In this document: piece after piece, positions 15,415-23,260 of the stretch
How the letters are laid out: each line of letters opens with the position of its first letter
Position numbering within the stretch: the stretch's first letter is position 1
DNA from: an uncultured Coprococcus sp.
Lineage (GTDB): Bacteria; Bacillota; Clostridia; Lachnospirales; Lachnospiraceae
Direction: 5' to 3'
NCBI GenBank assembly: GCA_900548215.1
Contig: URJI01000027.1
Location: 1 to 28,392 of the forward strand
DNA: 28,392 bases
The notes under the pieces: generated by a model
Database searches by the model: none
Seen by the model: the letters and a program-made list of their open reading frames with translations, nothing else
Told to the model about the DNA's origin: nothing
Made by a program: the position numbers and the translations under genes

Positions 15415-15621
15415 CTATTTGTCTTTCTTTTTCCTTATGTGGATCTCCGGGATTGCCACCGTGTCATATGTCACAGACGAGTCATCCTCCCCCACATTAT
15501 CTTCATTGTCATCGTGGCTCTTTGTGTTCACCTCAGGAATAGCCAGATTGTCAAATGACATGTTGAATCTGTGATGCTCTTTATGCTGTCTTTTTTGCTT
15601 TTCTTTATTTTTTTCTCTCAT
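15415..15621 (-). CDS. 68-residue repeat-bearing hypothetical protein coupled to GltS
   Basis: Unrecognised and probably mostly disordered. A basic N-terminus (REKNKEKQKRQHKEHH) and basic C-terminus (IRKKKDK) flank an acidic centre (DDNEDNVGEDD). A motif occurs twice: FDNLAIPEVN at about residues 23-32 and YDTVAIPEIH at about 52-61, i.e. aromatic-D-x-hydrophobic-AIPE-V/I. No signal peptide or membrane span. The gene starts 16 nt after gltS, and its AGGGGGG ribosome site overlaps the gltS stop codon, so translation is probably coupled and the protein made in proportion to the carrier. The paired motif suggests two identical docking sites, perhaps on a dimeric partner; that is inference. Confidence 0.72.
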   Translation of the reverse strand: MREKNKEKQKRQHKEHHRFNMSFDNLAIPEVNTKSHDDNEDNVGEDDSSVTYDTVAIPEIHIRKKKDK

Positions 15622-15637
15622 AGTTGGTTATACCCCC

Positions 15638-16825
15638 CTAAAGTATGTTTATGAAAAATGTAATTACCAGGCTGTTCAGGAAGTCAGCAAATAAACTTCC
15701 TATAAGTGGGATTATCAGATATGCCTTGACCGAAGGAACGTAACGATCGCATATAGCCTGCATGTTCGCCATGGCATTTGGCGTTGCTCCCATACCGAAT
15801 CCGCATGTTCCGGCAGACAGAACCGCCGCATCGTAATCCCTGCCCATCACGTTGAACACAACAAAATATGTGAACAATATCATGAGTATGAGCTGCGCTG
15901 AGAGCAGTATGATAAGCGGAAGTGCAAGCTCTGCAAGCTGCCACAGCTTCAGGGTTATCATCGCCATTCCAAGGAACAGTGACAGGCAGATACCACCAAG
16001 GTTGTTGATCTCACCCATATATATATCAAACTTGCCGGAATACTCTCCGATATTTCTGATGACCGCGGCCGCGATCATCGCACCTATATATATAGGAAAT
16101 GTAAGTCCTGTCTTTGTGAGAAGTTCCGATATGATGGTTCCTATTCCTACGGCTATGATAAGCTGGAATACTGCTGCCGCATACATATTGGTATGACGCT
16201 CATGTTTCTTCTCATCCTCAACCAGTATACTGTCATCCTCGGCAACTGCAGTGTCCAGAAGTTTCTTCCTGTCTATAAGTCTCTTACCGATAGGGCCGCC
16301 TATAAGACTTCCTGCGATAAGACCAAATGTTGCCGCAGCCGTGCATATAGTGGTCGCACCCTTGACATCAAAATCCTCGAGAACCGGGCCAAACGCTCCT
16401 GCTGTTCCATGGCCACCTACCATAGGTATAGATCCCGTGCAGAGTCCAACAAGCGGATCAAGGTGCAGCAGCTTACTCACCCCGAGTGCCAGGAAATTCT
16501 GGGACACTATAAGCACCACAACCAGCCCCAGGAATATGAACAACGACTTTCCTCCGCTCTTTAAAACCTTGAGATTCGCCTGGAATCCAACTGACGTGAA
16601 GAAGAATACCATGCACACCTCTCTAAGCGTATCGTCAAATGTAAATTCTGCTATGCCAAGACTGTAACACACACAGGTCAGGACTGCGAAAAGCAGACCT
16701 CCTATGACCGGCGCCGGTATGCAGAATTTCTCCAGGAAATTAATTCTTTTCTTTAAAAACTGTCCCAATATAAGTACCAGAACTGACACCGCCAGTGTCT
16801 GATACATATCTATCTGTATCTCCAT
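15638..16825 (-). CDS. gltS: GltS-family sodium/glutamate symporter
   Basis: 395-residue inner-membrane secondary carrier; GltS imports glutamate with Na+. Both inverted-topology repeats carry their re-entrant loop signatures: GSIPMVGGHGTAGAFGP in the first half and GTCGFGMGATPNAMANMQAI in the second. A cytoplasmic basic/acidic loop (IDRKKLLDTAVAEDDS) separates them. AGAGAGG lies 6 nt before ATG 16825. The upstream gene, 160 nt away in the same direction, is a TAXI-type binding lipoprotein; no obvious intrinsic terminator lies between. The downstream 68-residue gene is 16 nt away. Glutamate is the family's usual substrate, but with a binding protein attached the real substrate could differ. 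Confidence 0.93.
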   Translation of the reverse strand: MEIQIDMYQTLAVSVLVLILGQFLKKRINFLEKFCIPAPVIGGLLFAVLTCVCYSLGIAEFTFDDTLREVCMVFFFTSVGFQANLKVLKSGGKSLFIFLGLVVVLIVSQNFLALGVSKLLHLDPLVGLCTGSIPMVGGHGTAGAFGPVLEDFDVKGATTICTAAATFGLIAGSLIGGPIGKRLIDRKKLLDTAVAEDDSILVEDEKKHERHTNMYAAAVFQLIIAVGIGTIISELLTKTGLTFPIYIGAMIAAAVIRNIGEYSGKFDIYMGEINNLGGICLSLFLGMAMITLKLWQLAELALPLIILLSAQLILMILFTYFVVFNVMGRDYDAAVLSAGTCGFGMGATPNAMANMQAICDRYVPSVKAYLIIPLIGSLFADFLNSLVITFFINIL

Positions 16826-16985
16826 GTAAGACCTCTCTTATCTATATTATATACACATGCAGACATCCGTGATCAGGTACCAGAGTAACCGCTGAGCGCT
16901 AGCGAATGGGCGATACCATTTCACCCAATATCATCTGCATATATTCTTTTCCGCATTCAGTATATTTATTATCAGCAGCTGACAA

Positions 16986-17963
16986 CTACTGTTCAGCCGG
17001 GATCTCTATCCCTTTTTTCTGATAATAAGCTTTCGCACCATCATGAAATGGAATGGTCACGTTCTTCACAGCCTCGCTCTCGTCGATCTGGAAAGTGAGT
17101 GCTATGGAATACTGTATATCCTGCGAATGTTCAAAGAGAAGTCCTGTGAGCTCCTCCACTATTTCCTCATCCATATCATCCCTTGCAAGAAGCACCGCCC
17201 TGATCCCAAGAGTCTCAACATCCTGATCCTGTCCTTCGTAGGTTCCCGCCGGTATGGTGTAATCTGTATAGAAGCCATACACGGATTTAAGTCTGTCCCT
17301 GCATTTATCATCTATTCCGATAAGCTTCACATCGCACTCTTTAGACAACTCCTCGATCACTGAAGTCTGTATACCTGCTGTACAGAAGAATGCATCTATC
17401 TGGCCTGATTTGAGCTCATTTGCCGCGTCCACATAGTCGAGATTTACTGTGTCTACAAGGGATTCCACAAGACCGGTCATCTTAAGTATCTGCTCTGCAT
17501 TTCTCTGGGTTCCTGATTCCTCCTCACCCACAGAGATCTTCTTTCCCTGAAGATCATCCAGATTGTCTATTCCTGAGTCAGCTCTCACCACGATCTGGCA
17601 CGCCTCAGTATACAGACTGGCAACTGCTGAATATCCTCTGTATCTCTTCTTGTCCGTTGCTCCTGTTCCGTTGTAGGCTGCATCCACAAGATCTGCCTGT
17701 GCAATCGCCATGTCCACATATCCATCGGACAGAAGTCTGATATTCGCCGAGGATCCCGCAGTGGCCTTCACCTCAAAATCAAGATCTTCATCCTCTTCGG
17801 ATGCTATCTGTGCAAATGCGTTGAAGAACGCATAGTAACCGCCACCAACTCCCGCGGCTCCCAGCTTCACCGAACTGCCACCGATACCACACCCGGCCAG
17901 GGAGAGCGTCATCAGCATGGCTGCCCCCGCTGCAGCCAATCTTTTTATCTTTTTCAGTTTCAT
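16986..17963 (-). CDS. TAXI-family substrate-binding lipoprotein (TRAP-associated type), orphan of TRAP subunits
   Basis: 325-residue secreted lipoprotein: basic start, hydrophobic core and lipobox LSLAGC with the lipidated cysteine at 25. The mature part is a TAXI solute receptor: LGAAGVGGGYYAFFNAFAQI, TAGSSANIRLL, DMAIAQADLVDAAYNG, KKISVGEEESGTQRNAEQIL and AFFCTAGIQTSVIEEL are the family landmarks. TAXI receptors normally feed a fused DctQM-type TRAP permease and characterised members often bind glutamate-like or other organic acids. No TRAP permease gene is present; the next gene is a GltS carrier. AAGGAGG precedes ATG 17963 by about 8 nt. Pairing with GltS is inferred from context. Confidence 0.92.
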   Translation of the reverse strand: MKLKKIKRLAAAGAAMLMTLSLAGCGIGGSSVKLGAAGVGGGYYAFFNAFAQIASEEDEDLDFEVKATAGSSANIRLLSDGYVDMAIAQADLVDAAYNGTGATDKKRYRGYSAVASLYTEACQIVVRADSGIDNLDDLQGKKISVGEEESGTQRNAEQILKMTGLVESLVDTVNLDYVDAANELKSGQIDAFFCTAGIQTSVIEELSKECDVKLIGIDDKCRDRLKSVYGFYTDYTIPAGTYEGQDQDVETLGIRAVLLARDDMDEEIVEELTGLLFEHSQDIQYSIALTFQIDESEAVKNVTIPFHDGAKAYYQKKGIEIPAEQ

Positions 17964-18046
17964 TTTATTTTCCTCCTTATGTGACTTGGCAAAAGATCTT
18001 TCTCTTCGCTATTACCACCACCATACAGCAATCCCGTATAACACGA

Positions 18047-18071
18047 AATAAAGGGCTTATCGCCCTTTATT
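18047..18071 (-). terminator. Perfect 10-bp hairpin upstream of the TAXI gene
   Basis: AATAAAGGGC, 5-nt loop, GCCCTTTATT with no mismatch. It lies about 125 nt after the stop of the leucine-rich protein gene and about 85 nt before the TAXI start. The T-run is only that of the stem itself, so it may be a terminator of the upstream gene or a leader structure of the TAXI-gltS transcript. Confidence 0.5.
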
Positions 18072-18196
18072 ATCGCCGTCCATATACCATGTACATCATT
18101 ATTGTTATTTTACAACTGTATTTAACAAAATGATATGGATAATTGTATTTTTTATCTATAAAATCATCCTGAATCCGTCTATGAGAGCTATATTAT

Positions 18197-18628
18197 TTAC
18201 TTTTTTATAATTTTCACGCCCTTATCTGCATCAATAATGCCGCCCTTCGCTGTAAGCTTATTATAATCACAGTTGAGTTTTTCCAGTTTCTTGTTTCCCG
18301 AAAGATCTAGTGATGTGAGATTATTGTGTCCACAATCAAGATACTTAAGATTAGGGAAATACTTAATTCCCTTAAAACTGCTGATCTTCCAATATTTCGC
18401 ACTTATTAATGCTGCATTATTCCGCTCTTTCTTTGATAAATAGCCATCGCTGTTGGTGTCAAAATAATACTTCACATATAACCTGAACTTGCTGTCCGGG
18501 AATGCCTTCTTATCAATCTTGACCTTGGCTGTAGCTGCGCTTGCAGTTACAACTCCATCTTCCCATACACTTCCCATAGATGCTGTCACCATCGCCGCAA
18601 CGACCCCCGCAATAACCAATCGCTTCAA
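18197..18628 (-). CDS. Small secreted protein with one EF-hand loop and leucine-rich repeats
   Basis: 143 residues. The N-terminus LKRLVIAGVVAAMVTASMG is a signal peptide with cleavage probably near residues 30-33 (ASAATA). Residues 57-68 form a complete 12-position EF-hand loop, DTNSDGYLSKKE, with acidic or polar ligands at 1, 3, 5 and 12. Then come two short leucine-rich repeats of the CxxN type (LKYLDCGHNNLTSLDLSG and LEKLNCDYNKLT). No anchoring signal, so probably released. The start is uncertain: TTG 18628 gives a good signal peptide but lacks a proper ribosome site, while an AAAGGGAG site sits about 35 nt upstream with no usable in-frame start. Extracellular function unknown. Confidence 0.72.
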   Translation of the reverse strand: MKRLVIAGVVAAMVTASMGSVWEDGVVTASAATAKVKIDKKAFPDSKFRLYVKYYFDTNSDGYLSKKERNNAALISAKYWKISSFKGIKYFPNLKYLDCGHNNLTSLDLSGNKKLEKLNCDYNKLTAKGGIIDADKGVKIIKK

Positions 18629-18699
18629 CCCGGTAACAAATGTGTAATTTTTCTTTATCTCCCTTTATATAAATTTTCAGTCTAAAAAGGCACATTCCT

Positions 18700-18727
18700 A
18701 TTGTATATAAATAAACTTAAAAGTCAA
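18700..18727 (-). promoter_or_regulatory. Promoter of the EF-hand/leucine-rich protein gene
   Basis: Minus-strand TTGACT (18722-18727), 16-nt AT-rich spacer, TACAAT (18700-18705). Predicted leader about 65 nt. Confidence 0.55.
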
Positions 18728-18849
18728 CTCCGTATTGCTGCTTATTATTTTTATCATATTTTATATTCTTGCAAATGCCGGAGCACCCTGTTATCAAAAA
18801 TAGAGTGTTTAGAGACCGAGACCGTCCACACCGCTCTGGAATATAAACA

Positions 18850-18886
18850 AAATAAAAGGCGGAGTCATTGTCTCCGCCTTTTATTT
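18850..18886 (-). terminator. Strong intrinsic terminator after the lipoprotein gene
   Basis: A perfect 15-bp stem, AAATAAAAGGCGGAG with CTCCGCCTTTTATTT, around a 7-nt loop. It starts 23 nt after the lipoprotein stop codon. A-run and T-run flank both arms, so it would also work on the plus strand. Confidence 0.9.
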
Positions 18887-18909
18887 AAAACACATATATC
18901 AAAGTGACT

Positions 18910-19611
18910 TTACCACTCGTGCACCTCTACTTCTAACCCCCACGTGCTGACCAGTGAATCCGCAGTCTCCTCCACAGTCTGACCATCAGGGAGTACCATG
19001 TAACTTCCACTCACGCTCACTATTCCGTCACCACAGTTACTATAGGCTATCCACAGTGCACATTTCTCCCCAGCCGGGATCACCCACACCTGATCCAGCA
19101 CCGGTTCACTTACTACATACGCCTGATCATACCTAAGTATTGATGAGGCCGCCAATGCACTCGCTCCCCCAGCGCTGGCGGTCACATAATTCCCAAATGC
19201 CAAGCACGCATTTTTTTCAACACGGTCTCTGGCCATATCGGACAGGGACGTTTCACCATCAGTCTGCCCCATAATGAATTTTGCTGCTTTATCCGAGATT
19301 ATCACAACTGCAATCTTGCCACTTGTGTCGGCTATATTATCCCCCCAGTCACTTGCGACTTCAGCAACCTCGTCACTTCCGCCCATTATCTTTATATAAG
19401 CTTCATCATTTGCAAGTTCGTTCACCGAAGCCGCCACATCCAGGGCAGTCTCCTTGAACCACTCCTCATCCGGCGTATTGACCTTGAACTTTCCTTGACT
19501 CTCTATACCCGATTTGGTTCTATCTATTTTATCACTGCTTACCACTGATGAACATCCCGCAAGTCCCACCAGTGCAGCAAGCACACATATCACAATTCCT
19601 GTCTTTTTCAT
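18910..19611 (-). CDS. Hypothetical lipoprotein
   Basis: 233 residues. The N-terminus MKKTGIVICVLAALVGLAGC ends in a classical lipobox with the lipidated cysteine at position 20, so the protein is anchored on the outer face of the membrane. The mature part has no family I recognise. It contains an acidic region (PDEEWFKETALDVAASVNEL), a small-residue-rich helix (YVTASAGGASALAASSIL) and a C-terminal beta-rich part with the segment VWVIPAGEKCALWIAYSN followed by GDGIVSVSGSYMVLPDG. The ribosome site is weak (AAGGTG about 10 nt before ATG). It appears monocistronic: a possible promoter at 19719-19748 and a strong terminator at 18850-18886. Confidence 0.8.
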   Translation of the reverse strand: MKKTGIVICVLAALVGLAGCSSVVSSDKIDRTKSGIESQGKFKVNTPDEEWFKETALDVAASVNELANDEAYIKIMGGSDEVAEVASDWGDNIADTSGKIAVVIISDKAAKFIMGQTDGETSLSDMARDRVEKNACLAFGNYVTASAGGASALAASSILRYDQAYVVSEPVLDQVWVIPAGEKCALWIAYSNCGDGIVSVSGSYMVLPDGQTVEETADSLVSTWGLEVEVHEW

Positions 19612-19718
19612 ATTCCATTTACACCTTTTTTCTCAATATAAGCCCATTTTTAATGTCTTATTATATAAAGAAACATTCTCCCATATTTTTCTCAAGTATC
19701 CATATCCTCGATTTGTCC

Positions 19719-19748
19719 ATAATACAATAACTCCATACATTTACACAA
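19719..19748 (-). promoter_or_regulatory. Possible promoter of the lipoprotein gene
   Basis: Minus-strand TTGTGT (19743-19748), 18-nt spacer, TATTAT (19719-19724). Leader of about 100 nt. AT-rich surroundings make this a modest call. Confidence 0.35.
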
Positions 19749-19820
19749 CCGTTTAAAACTTAAATAATCTTATGCTGCCCGTCCGGATATTCAATGGATA
19801 TTACATCTTAGCTCTACTTG

Positions 19821-20696
19821 TCACTTAAACACTTCCTGTCCATGCTCTTTAAAGTACACCATCATCTCATGGGTAAGGCTCAGGTGCTCCGGATAATCTG
19901 GGACATCCTCACGGTTCACCCACTCTCCAGTTGCAAGCTCCTGTCTGTCTATGGTAAGGTGTCCATCACCGCCCTCCGGTATGTCCGCCTGACAGAAATA
20001 CCCCATGAGAAGATTGCTATCATAGCCCCACGGCTGTGACTTGTAGTACGTGATATTCTTGACGCGGATGCCTACCTCCTCCATGACTTCTCGTCTGACG
20101 GTCTGCTCAGCGCTCTCCCCAATCTCGGTAAATCCCGCAATCAGGGCATATCTCTTGTACTCTCTTCCGGCATATGTGGTAAGTATTATCCTGTCGCCGT
20201 CGATCACACCCACTATGACAGCCGGGGCTATGACCGGGAATATCAGCCTGCCACAGGACGGACATCTGAGCATTCTCTCTTTTTCATCATGTACAGTTCT
20301 CTCTCCACAGGCGCCGCAGAACCTGTTGGTTCTGTACCACAGTGACAGATGCCAGCCGGTCGCCGCCGCAAGAACCGCAGTCTTCGGATGGCACGCCCTT
20401 GTCTTATACATGCTGCGGTATTCGTATCCTGATGCTGTAAGTTTGTTATCTCCATTCCACAGAAAATATGCGGTATCATCTATTGAAAAGAGATAAATCA
20501 GATCAACTATTTTCATGTCGCATCCGGTTATTTTCTGCAATTCTCCATACGTCATAAACTCAAGCAGGTTCTCATCATCCATCACTTTCGCAAATATCAT
20601 TTTCTCAGAAAAAGAGAGAACCATATCGTGATCCTCTGGTTCTCTCCTGTTACTATATTGATTATTAAACCTCTGTGGTTCTATATCCTGTATCAT
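19821..20696 (-). CDS. nudC: NADH pyrophosphatase, NudC-type Nudix hydrolase
   Basis: 291 residues. Nudix hydrolase that cleaves NAD(H), and in characterised NudC also removes NAD caps from RNA. In order: an N-terminal domain; a zinc ribbon with C127, C130, C145 and C148 (FCGACGERT and LRCPSCG); the Nudix box G188-x5-E194-x7-REVMEEVGI (202-210); and the NudC-specific SQPW motif at 220-223. The usual third position of that motif is a Pro-Phe run; here it is GYDSNLLMGYF. ATG 20696 is preferred to the ORF's earliest start because TGGAGG lies 10-11 nt upstream. It stands alone between the CstA unit and the lipoprotein. Confidence 0.92.
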   Translation of the reverse strand: MIQDIEPQRFNNQYSNRREPEDHDMVLSFSEKMIFAKVMDDENLLEFMTYGELQKITGCDMKIVDLIYLFSIDDTAYFLWNGDNKLTASGYEYRSMYKTRACHPKTAVLAAATGWHLSLWYRTNRFCGACGERTVHDEKERMLRCPSCGRLIFPVIAPAVIVGVIDGDRIILTTYAGREYKRYALIAGFTEIGESAEQTVRREVMEEVGIRVKNITYYKSQPWGYDSNLLMGYFCQADIPEGGDGHLTIDRQELATGEWVNREDVPDYPEHLSLTHEMMVYFKEHGQEVFK

Positions 20697-20832
20697 ACCT
20701 GTATTTCCTCCACTATTCCAGATGTCCAAAGATCTCATAGAGAATGACATTCCTCATTTTCCCTATTATTTTCCTTCAAAGACTTCAGCCTGTCAATCCT
20801 TAATGTTGGTTACAGCCATGCCATGTAAACAT

Positions 20833-20875
20833 AAAAGATCAGACAATCGGTATTTCACCAATCGCCTGATCTTTT
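20833..20875 (-). terminator. Intrinsic terminator after cstA
   Basis: AAAAGATCAG (20833-20842) pairs perfectly with CTGATCTTTT (20866-20875), with extra partial pairing inside the 23-nt loop (GGT with ACC). It starts about 50 nt after the cstA stop, and minus-strand sequence after it is TCTTTTATGTTT. Confidence 0.75.
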
Positions 20876-20924
20876 TTATGTATATATTGTATTTAAATCT
20901 TTACGGGAAACCCCCGCTCATCAA

Positions 20925-22646
20925 TTAAGCCTCTGCCTTCTCAGCATTCTCCTTCTTCATAAGAACGAGCTTCTTGATACATGTGATGGCCACGATGATA
21001 CCAAGCACGATAAGGAATACTGCTACTATAAGCTGAAGTCCCTCTACAAGGAATGTTGCTGTTCCGGCCTGGAACTTCTGAATATTGCCAATTACATTGA
21101 GTACGATCGCTGTGAATGTAACGGCAAGCATTATCAGCATAGGTGGGTAGAGCATTGCATGCTTTCTGTTGGTTGCTTTGAGGAATACTGCTACTCCTAT
21201 AAGTACGAGGGCTGCAAGCATCTGGTTTGCTGATCCGAAGAGCGGCCATACATTTGAATATCCACCCTTGCAGAGAAGATATCCAAAGAACAGTGTTATA
21301 ACTGTTGCAAAATACTTGTTTGTGAGCACCTTCTGCCATGCAGGCATCTTGGATGTATCTGTTGTGTCTCCCATGAAGAGCTCCTGGAATGACATACGTC
21401 CGATACGTGCAACTGAGTCAAGTGATGTAAGGGCAAGTGCTGATACACACATTGTCATGAATACATTTGCAACTGAGTTTGGAAGTCCGAACTTCTCGAG
21501 GAATCCTGCGATACCCTGTGAGAAGATCTGGAAAGGTGTAAGCCCCTCCGGAGCCTTGCCTCCGACTGCTACCGCACCAACTACTATAAGTGAGATAACT
21601 CCGAGGAGTGTCTCAAGTATCATTGCTCCGTAACCTACGAAAAGCATATCTTTTTCATTTTTTACTGTCTTTGATGATGTTCCTGATGAAACAAGGCTGT
21701 GGAAACCGGAAACAGCACCACATGCGATCGTTACAAACAGTGTTGGGAACAGATAACTCTTAACACCTGTTGATGATACAACTGAGAAACCGTTGAAAGC
21801 ATTCAGGTTCATGTCCGGATGTCCGACCAGGACACCGACAAATGCACCGATCAGCATGCCTACCAGCATGAATGTTGTCATGTAATCTCTTGGCTGCATG
21901 AGTAACCACATTGGAAGTACTGATGCAAGGAAGAGGTAAGCCATGATTACGTAATTCCACTGGTCACCATTTAAGTACCAAGGAAGCTTCATACCTACTG
22001 CAAACATTGCAACGATGAGGACGATGGCTACTATAGCTTTGAGCCACTCCTTCATATTCTTGCATGTCTTCATAACCACACCGAATACCATGGCTACTAC
22101 TATGAACAGCATTGAAACTGTAGCAGCTGCAGCGCCATTGAAGTTCTTTGTCACAGCTCCGTCAGCACCTGCTGTGAAACCGTTAAATGTCGATGAAACC
22201 ATCGATGTAAATGCTGCTATAACAAGAAGTGTAAAGAGCCAGCAGAACAGTGAGAAGAATCTTCTTCCTGCCTTGCCTATGTACTTCTCGATGACAAGTC
22301 CTATCGACTTACCACCATTTTTAACTGACGCGTAAAGTGCACCAAAATCCTGAACTGCACCGAAGAATACGCCTCCGACAAGCAGCCAGAGTAAAACTGG
22401 AACCCATCCGAACATGGCTGCGATGATAGGTCCCTGAACAGGACCGGCACCTGCTATAGATGAGAACTGATGTGCAAATACTGTAAGCTTTGAGGATGGA
22501 ACATAATCCTTTCCATCCTCGTTTGCAACTGCCGGGGTCTTTGCATTTGGATCTACGCCCCACTTCTTTGCAAGCCATCTTCCATAGCCAAGATAGCCAG
22601 CACCTAAAACTACTACTGCGATAAGAATGATAACTAAACTATTCAT
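20925..22646 (-). CDS. cstA: CstA-family carbon starvation/peptide or pyruvate transporter
   Basis: 573-residue polytopic membrane protein. The conserved N-terminal CstA part is evident: a single entry helix, GYGRWLAKKWGVDPNAKTP, then FAHQFSSIAGAGPVQGPIIA and GAVQDFGALYASVKNGGKSI. The C-terminal 5-TM part follows GYGAMILETLLGVISLI and includes SLDSVARIGRMSFQELF and FGSANQMLAALVLIGVAV. It is shorter than E. coli CstA (about 700) and matches the compact Firmicute form. Characterised relatives move peptides or pyruvate. AAGGAG lies about 6 nt before ATG 22646. A full T-box leader stands upstream, so expression should respond to uncharged tRNA, which suggests an amino-acid or peptide supply role. 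Confidence 0.93.
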   Translation of the reverse strand: MNSLVIILIAVVVLGAGYLGYGRWLAKKWGVDPNAKTPAVANEDGKDYVPSSKLTVFAHQFSSIAGAGPVQGPIIAAMFGWVPVLLWLLVGGVFFGAVQDFGALYASVKNGGKSIGLVIEKYIGKAGRRFFSLFCWLFTLLVIAAFTSMVSSTFNGFTAGADGAVTKNFNGAAAATVSMLFIVVAMVFGVVMKTCKNMKEWLKAIVAIVLIVAMFAVGMKLPWYLNGDQWNYVIMAYLFLASVLPMWLLMQPRDYMTTFMLVGMLIGAFVGVLVGHPDMNLNAFNGFSVVSSTGVKSYLFPTLFVTIACGAVSGFHSLVSSGTSSKTVKNEKDMLFVGYGAMILETLLGVISLIVVGAVAVGGKAPEGLTPFQIFSQGIAGFLEKFGLPNSVANVFMTMCVSALALTSLDSVARIGRMSFQELFMGDTTDTSKMPAWQKVLTNKYFATVITLFFGYLLCKGGYSNVWPLFGSANQMLAALVLIGVAVFLKATNRKHAMLYPPMLIMLAVTFTAIVLNVIGNIQKFQAGTATFLVEGLQLIVAVFLIVLGIIVAITCIKKLVLMKKENAEKAEA

Positions 22647-22772
22647 ATCTTTCTCCTTTCTCCCGCCTTGCAGCGGCTCCTTTTTTAAGTATATGCCTGC
22701 TCATGAATCCGTAATGACCTCAAGCTGGCTGATACATGATTTATTCGTACAAAGAGTTTATACATAAAAAAC

Positions 22773-22822
22773 ACATTAAAAAAGGCTTCCGTCTCTATGC
22801 AATCTCATAAAGACGAAAGCCT
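22773..22822 (-). terminator. T-box-controlled intrinsic terminator
   Basis: A 17-bp stem: minus-strand arms AGGCTTTCGTCTTTATG and CATAGAGACGGAAGCCT with two U-G pairs and a 6-nt loop, followed by six T. It lies directly after the T-box motif, as expected for the terminator that competes with the antiterminator. Confidence 0.9.
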
Positions 22823-23104
22823 GTATACTTCCGCGTTACCACTTTATTTGCCATCATAAAAGGATGACCTCTCTGATCTCATCTCGCCGGACCACTACTC
22901 AATGTCTGTTGAAATAAGCTTCTATATAACGGTAGAAAACCGGTGACACCTATTGTCCCTGATATCTCATGACCAAGGAATTCAGTGTACTGCTCGCAGA
23001 GGATAATCATCAAGGACATACACCGTCTCACACCAACCGGCGGCTCTCTGAAGTATGCGATCTTTGACGACCGTATTCTGTTCTTTGCATTTGCTCTTTG
23101 TTCG
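22773..23104 (-). promoter_or_regulatory. T-box leader (tRNA-sensing riboswitch) of cstA
   Basis: Minus-strand RNA of about 330 nt. Visible landmarks: Stem I with an AGAGAG distal bulge and GGTTGGTGTGAGA apical segment, closed by GCATAC/GTATGT and CGTCAA/TTGATG pairings; the T-box motif AAGTGGTAACGCG at 22832-22844, whose TGGT would pair with a tRNA 3' ACCA end; and the overlapping terminator at 22773-22822. The 3' side of the specifier loop reads GATTATCCTCTG. ATC (isoleucine) is the best specifier candidate and CTC (leucine) the alternative; either tRNA has discriminator A, which agrees with TGGT. Reading frames crossing this region are not genes. Confidence 0.88.
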
Positions 23105-23110
23105 GTACCT

Positions 23111-23139
23111 AAATTAGCACTGAAGTATTTTAATGTCAA
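23111..23139 (-). promoter_or_regulatory. Promoter of the T-box/cstA transcript
   Basis: Minus-strand TTGACA (23134-23139, perfect), 17-nt spacer, TAATTT (23111-23116) with a TGC extension. The start point falls near 23104, just before Stem I. Confidence 0.65.
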
Positions 23140-23260
23140 CCCATTTTTGCAAGTAAATAAAAACTCGTATTTTTTTCAAGTGTTTCAGCGATATATGTAC
23201 ACCTGCTGCATATTTTTTCTTGTGAAAACAAAGTATTTCTACCATCAACATTCCTAATGT

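Noticed and set aside
16826..16985. Terminator between the TAXI gene and gltS
   Set aside because: GGGTGA/TCGCCC and GCGCTAGCG can fold but no T-run follows; it is probably only a structured spacer, with a possible TATAAT at 16846-16851 lacking a -35.
18513..18695. 60-codon Cys/Gly-rich minus-strand frame over the signal peptide of the leucine-rich protein
   Set aside because: Alternate-frame shadow; its ATG has no ribosome site and its product has no coherent domain.
22879..23139. 86-codon reading frame on the minus strand before cstA
   Set aside because: It spans the T-box leader: Stem I and Stem III sequence, with no ribosome site. The RNA features explain the region.
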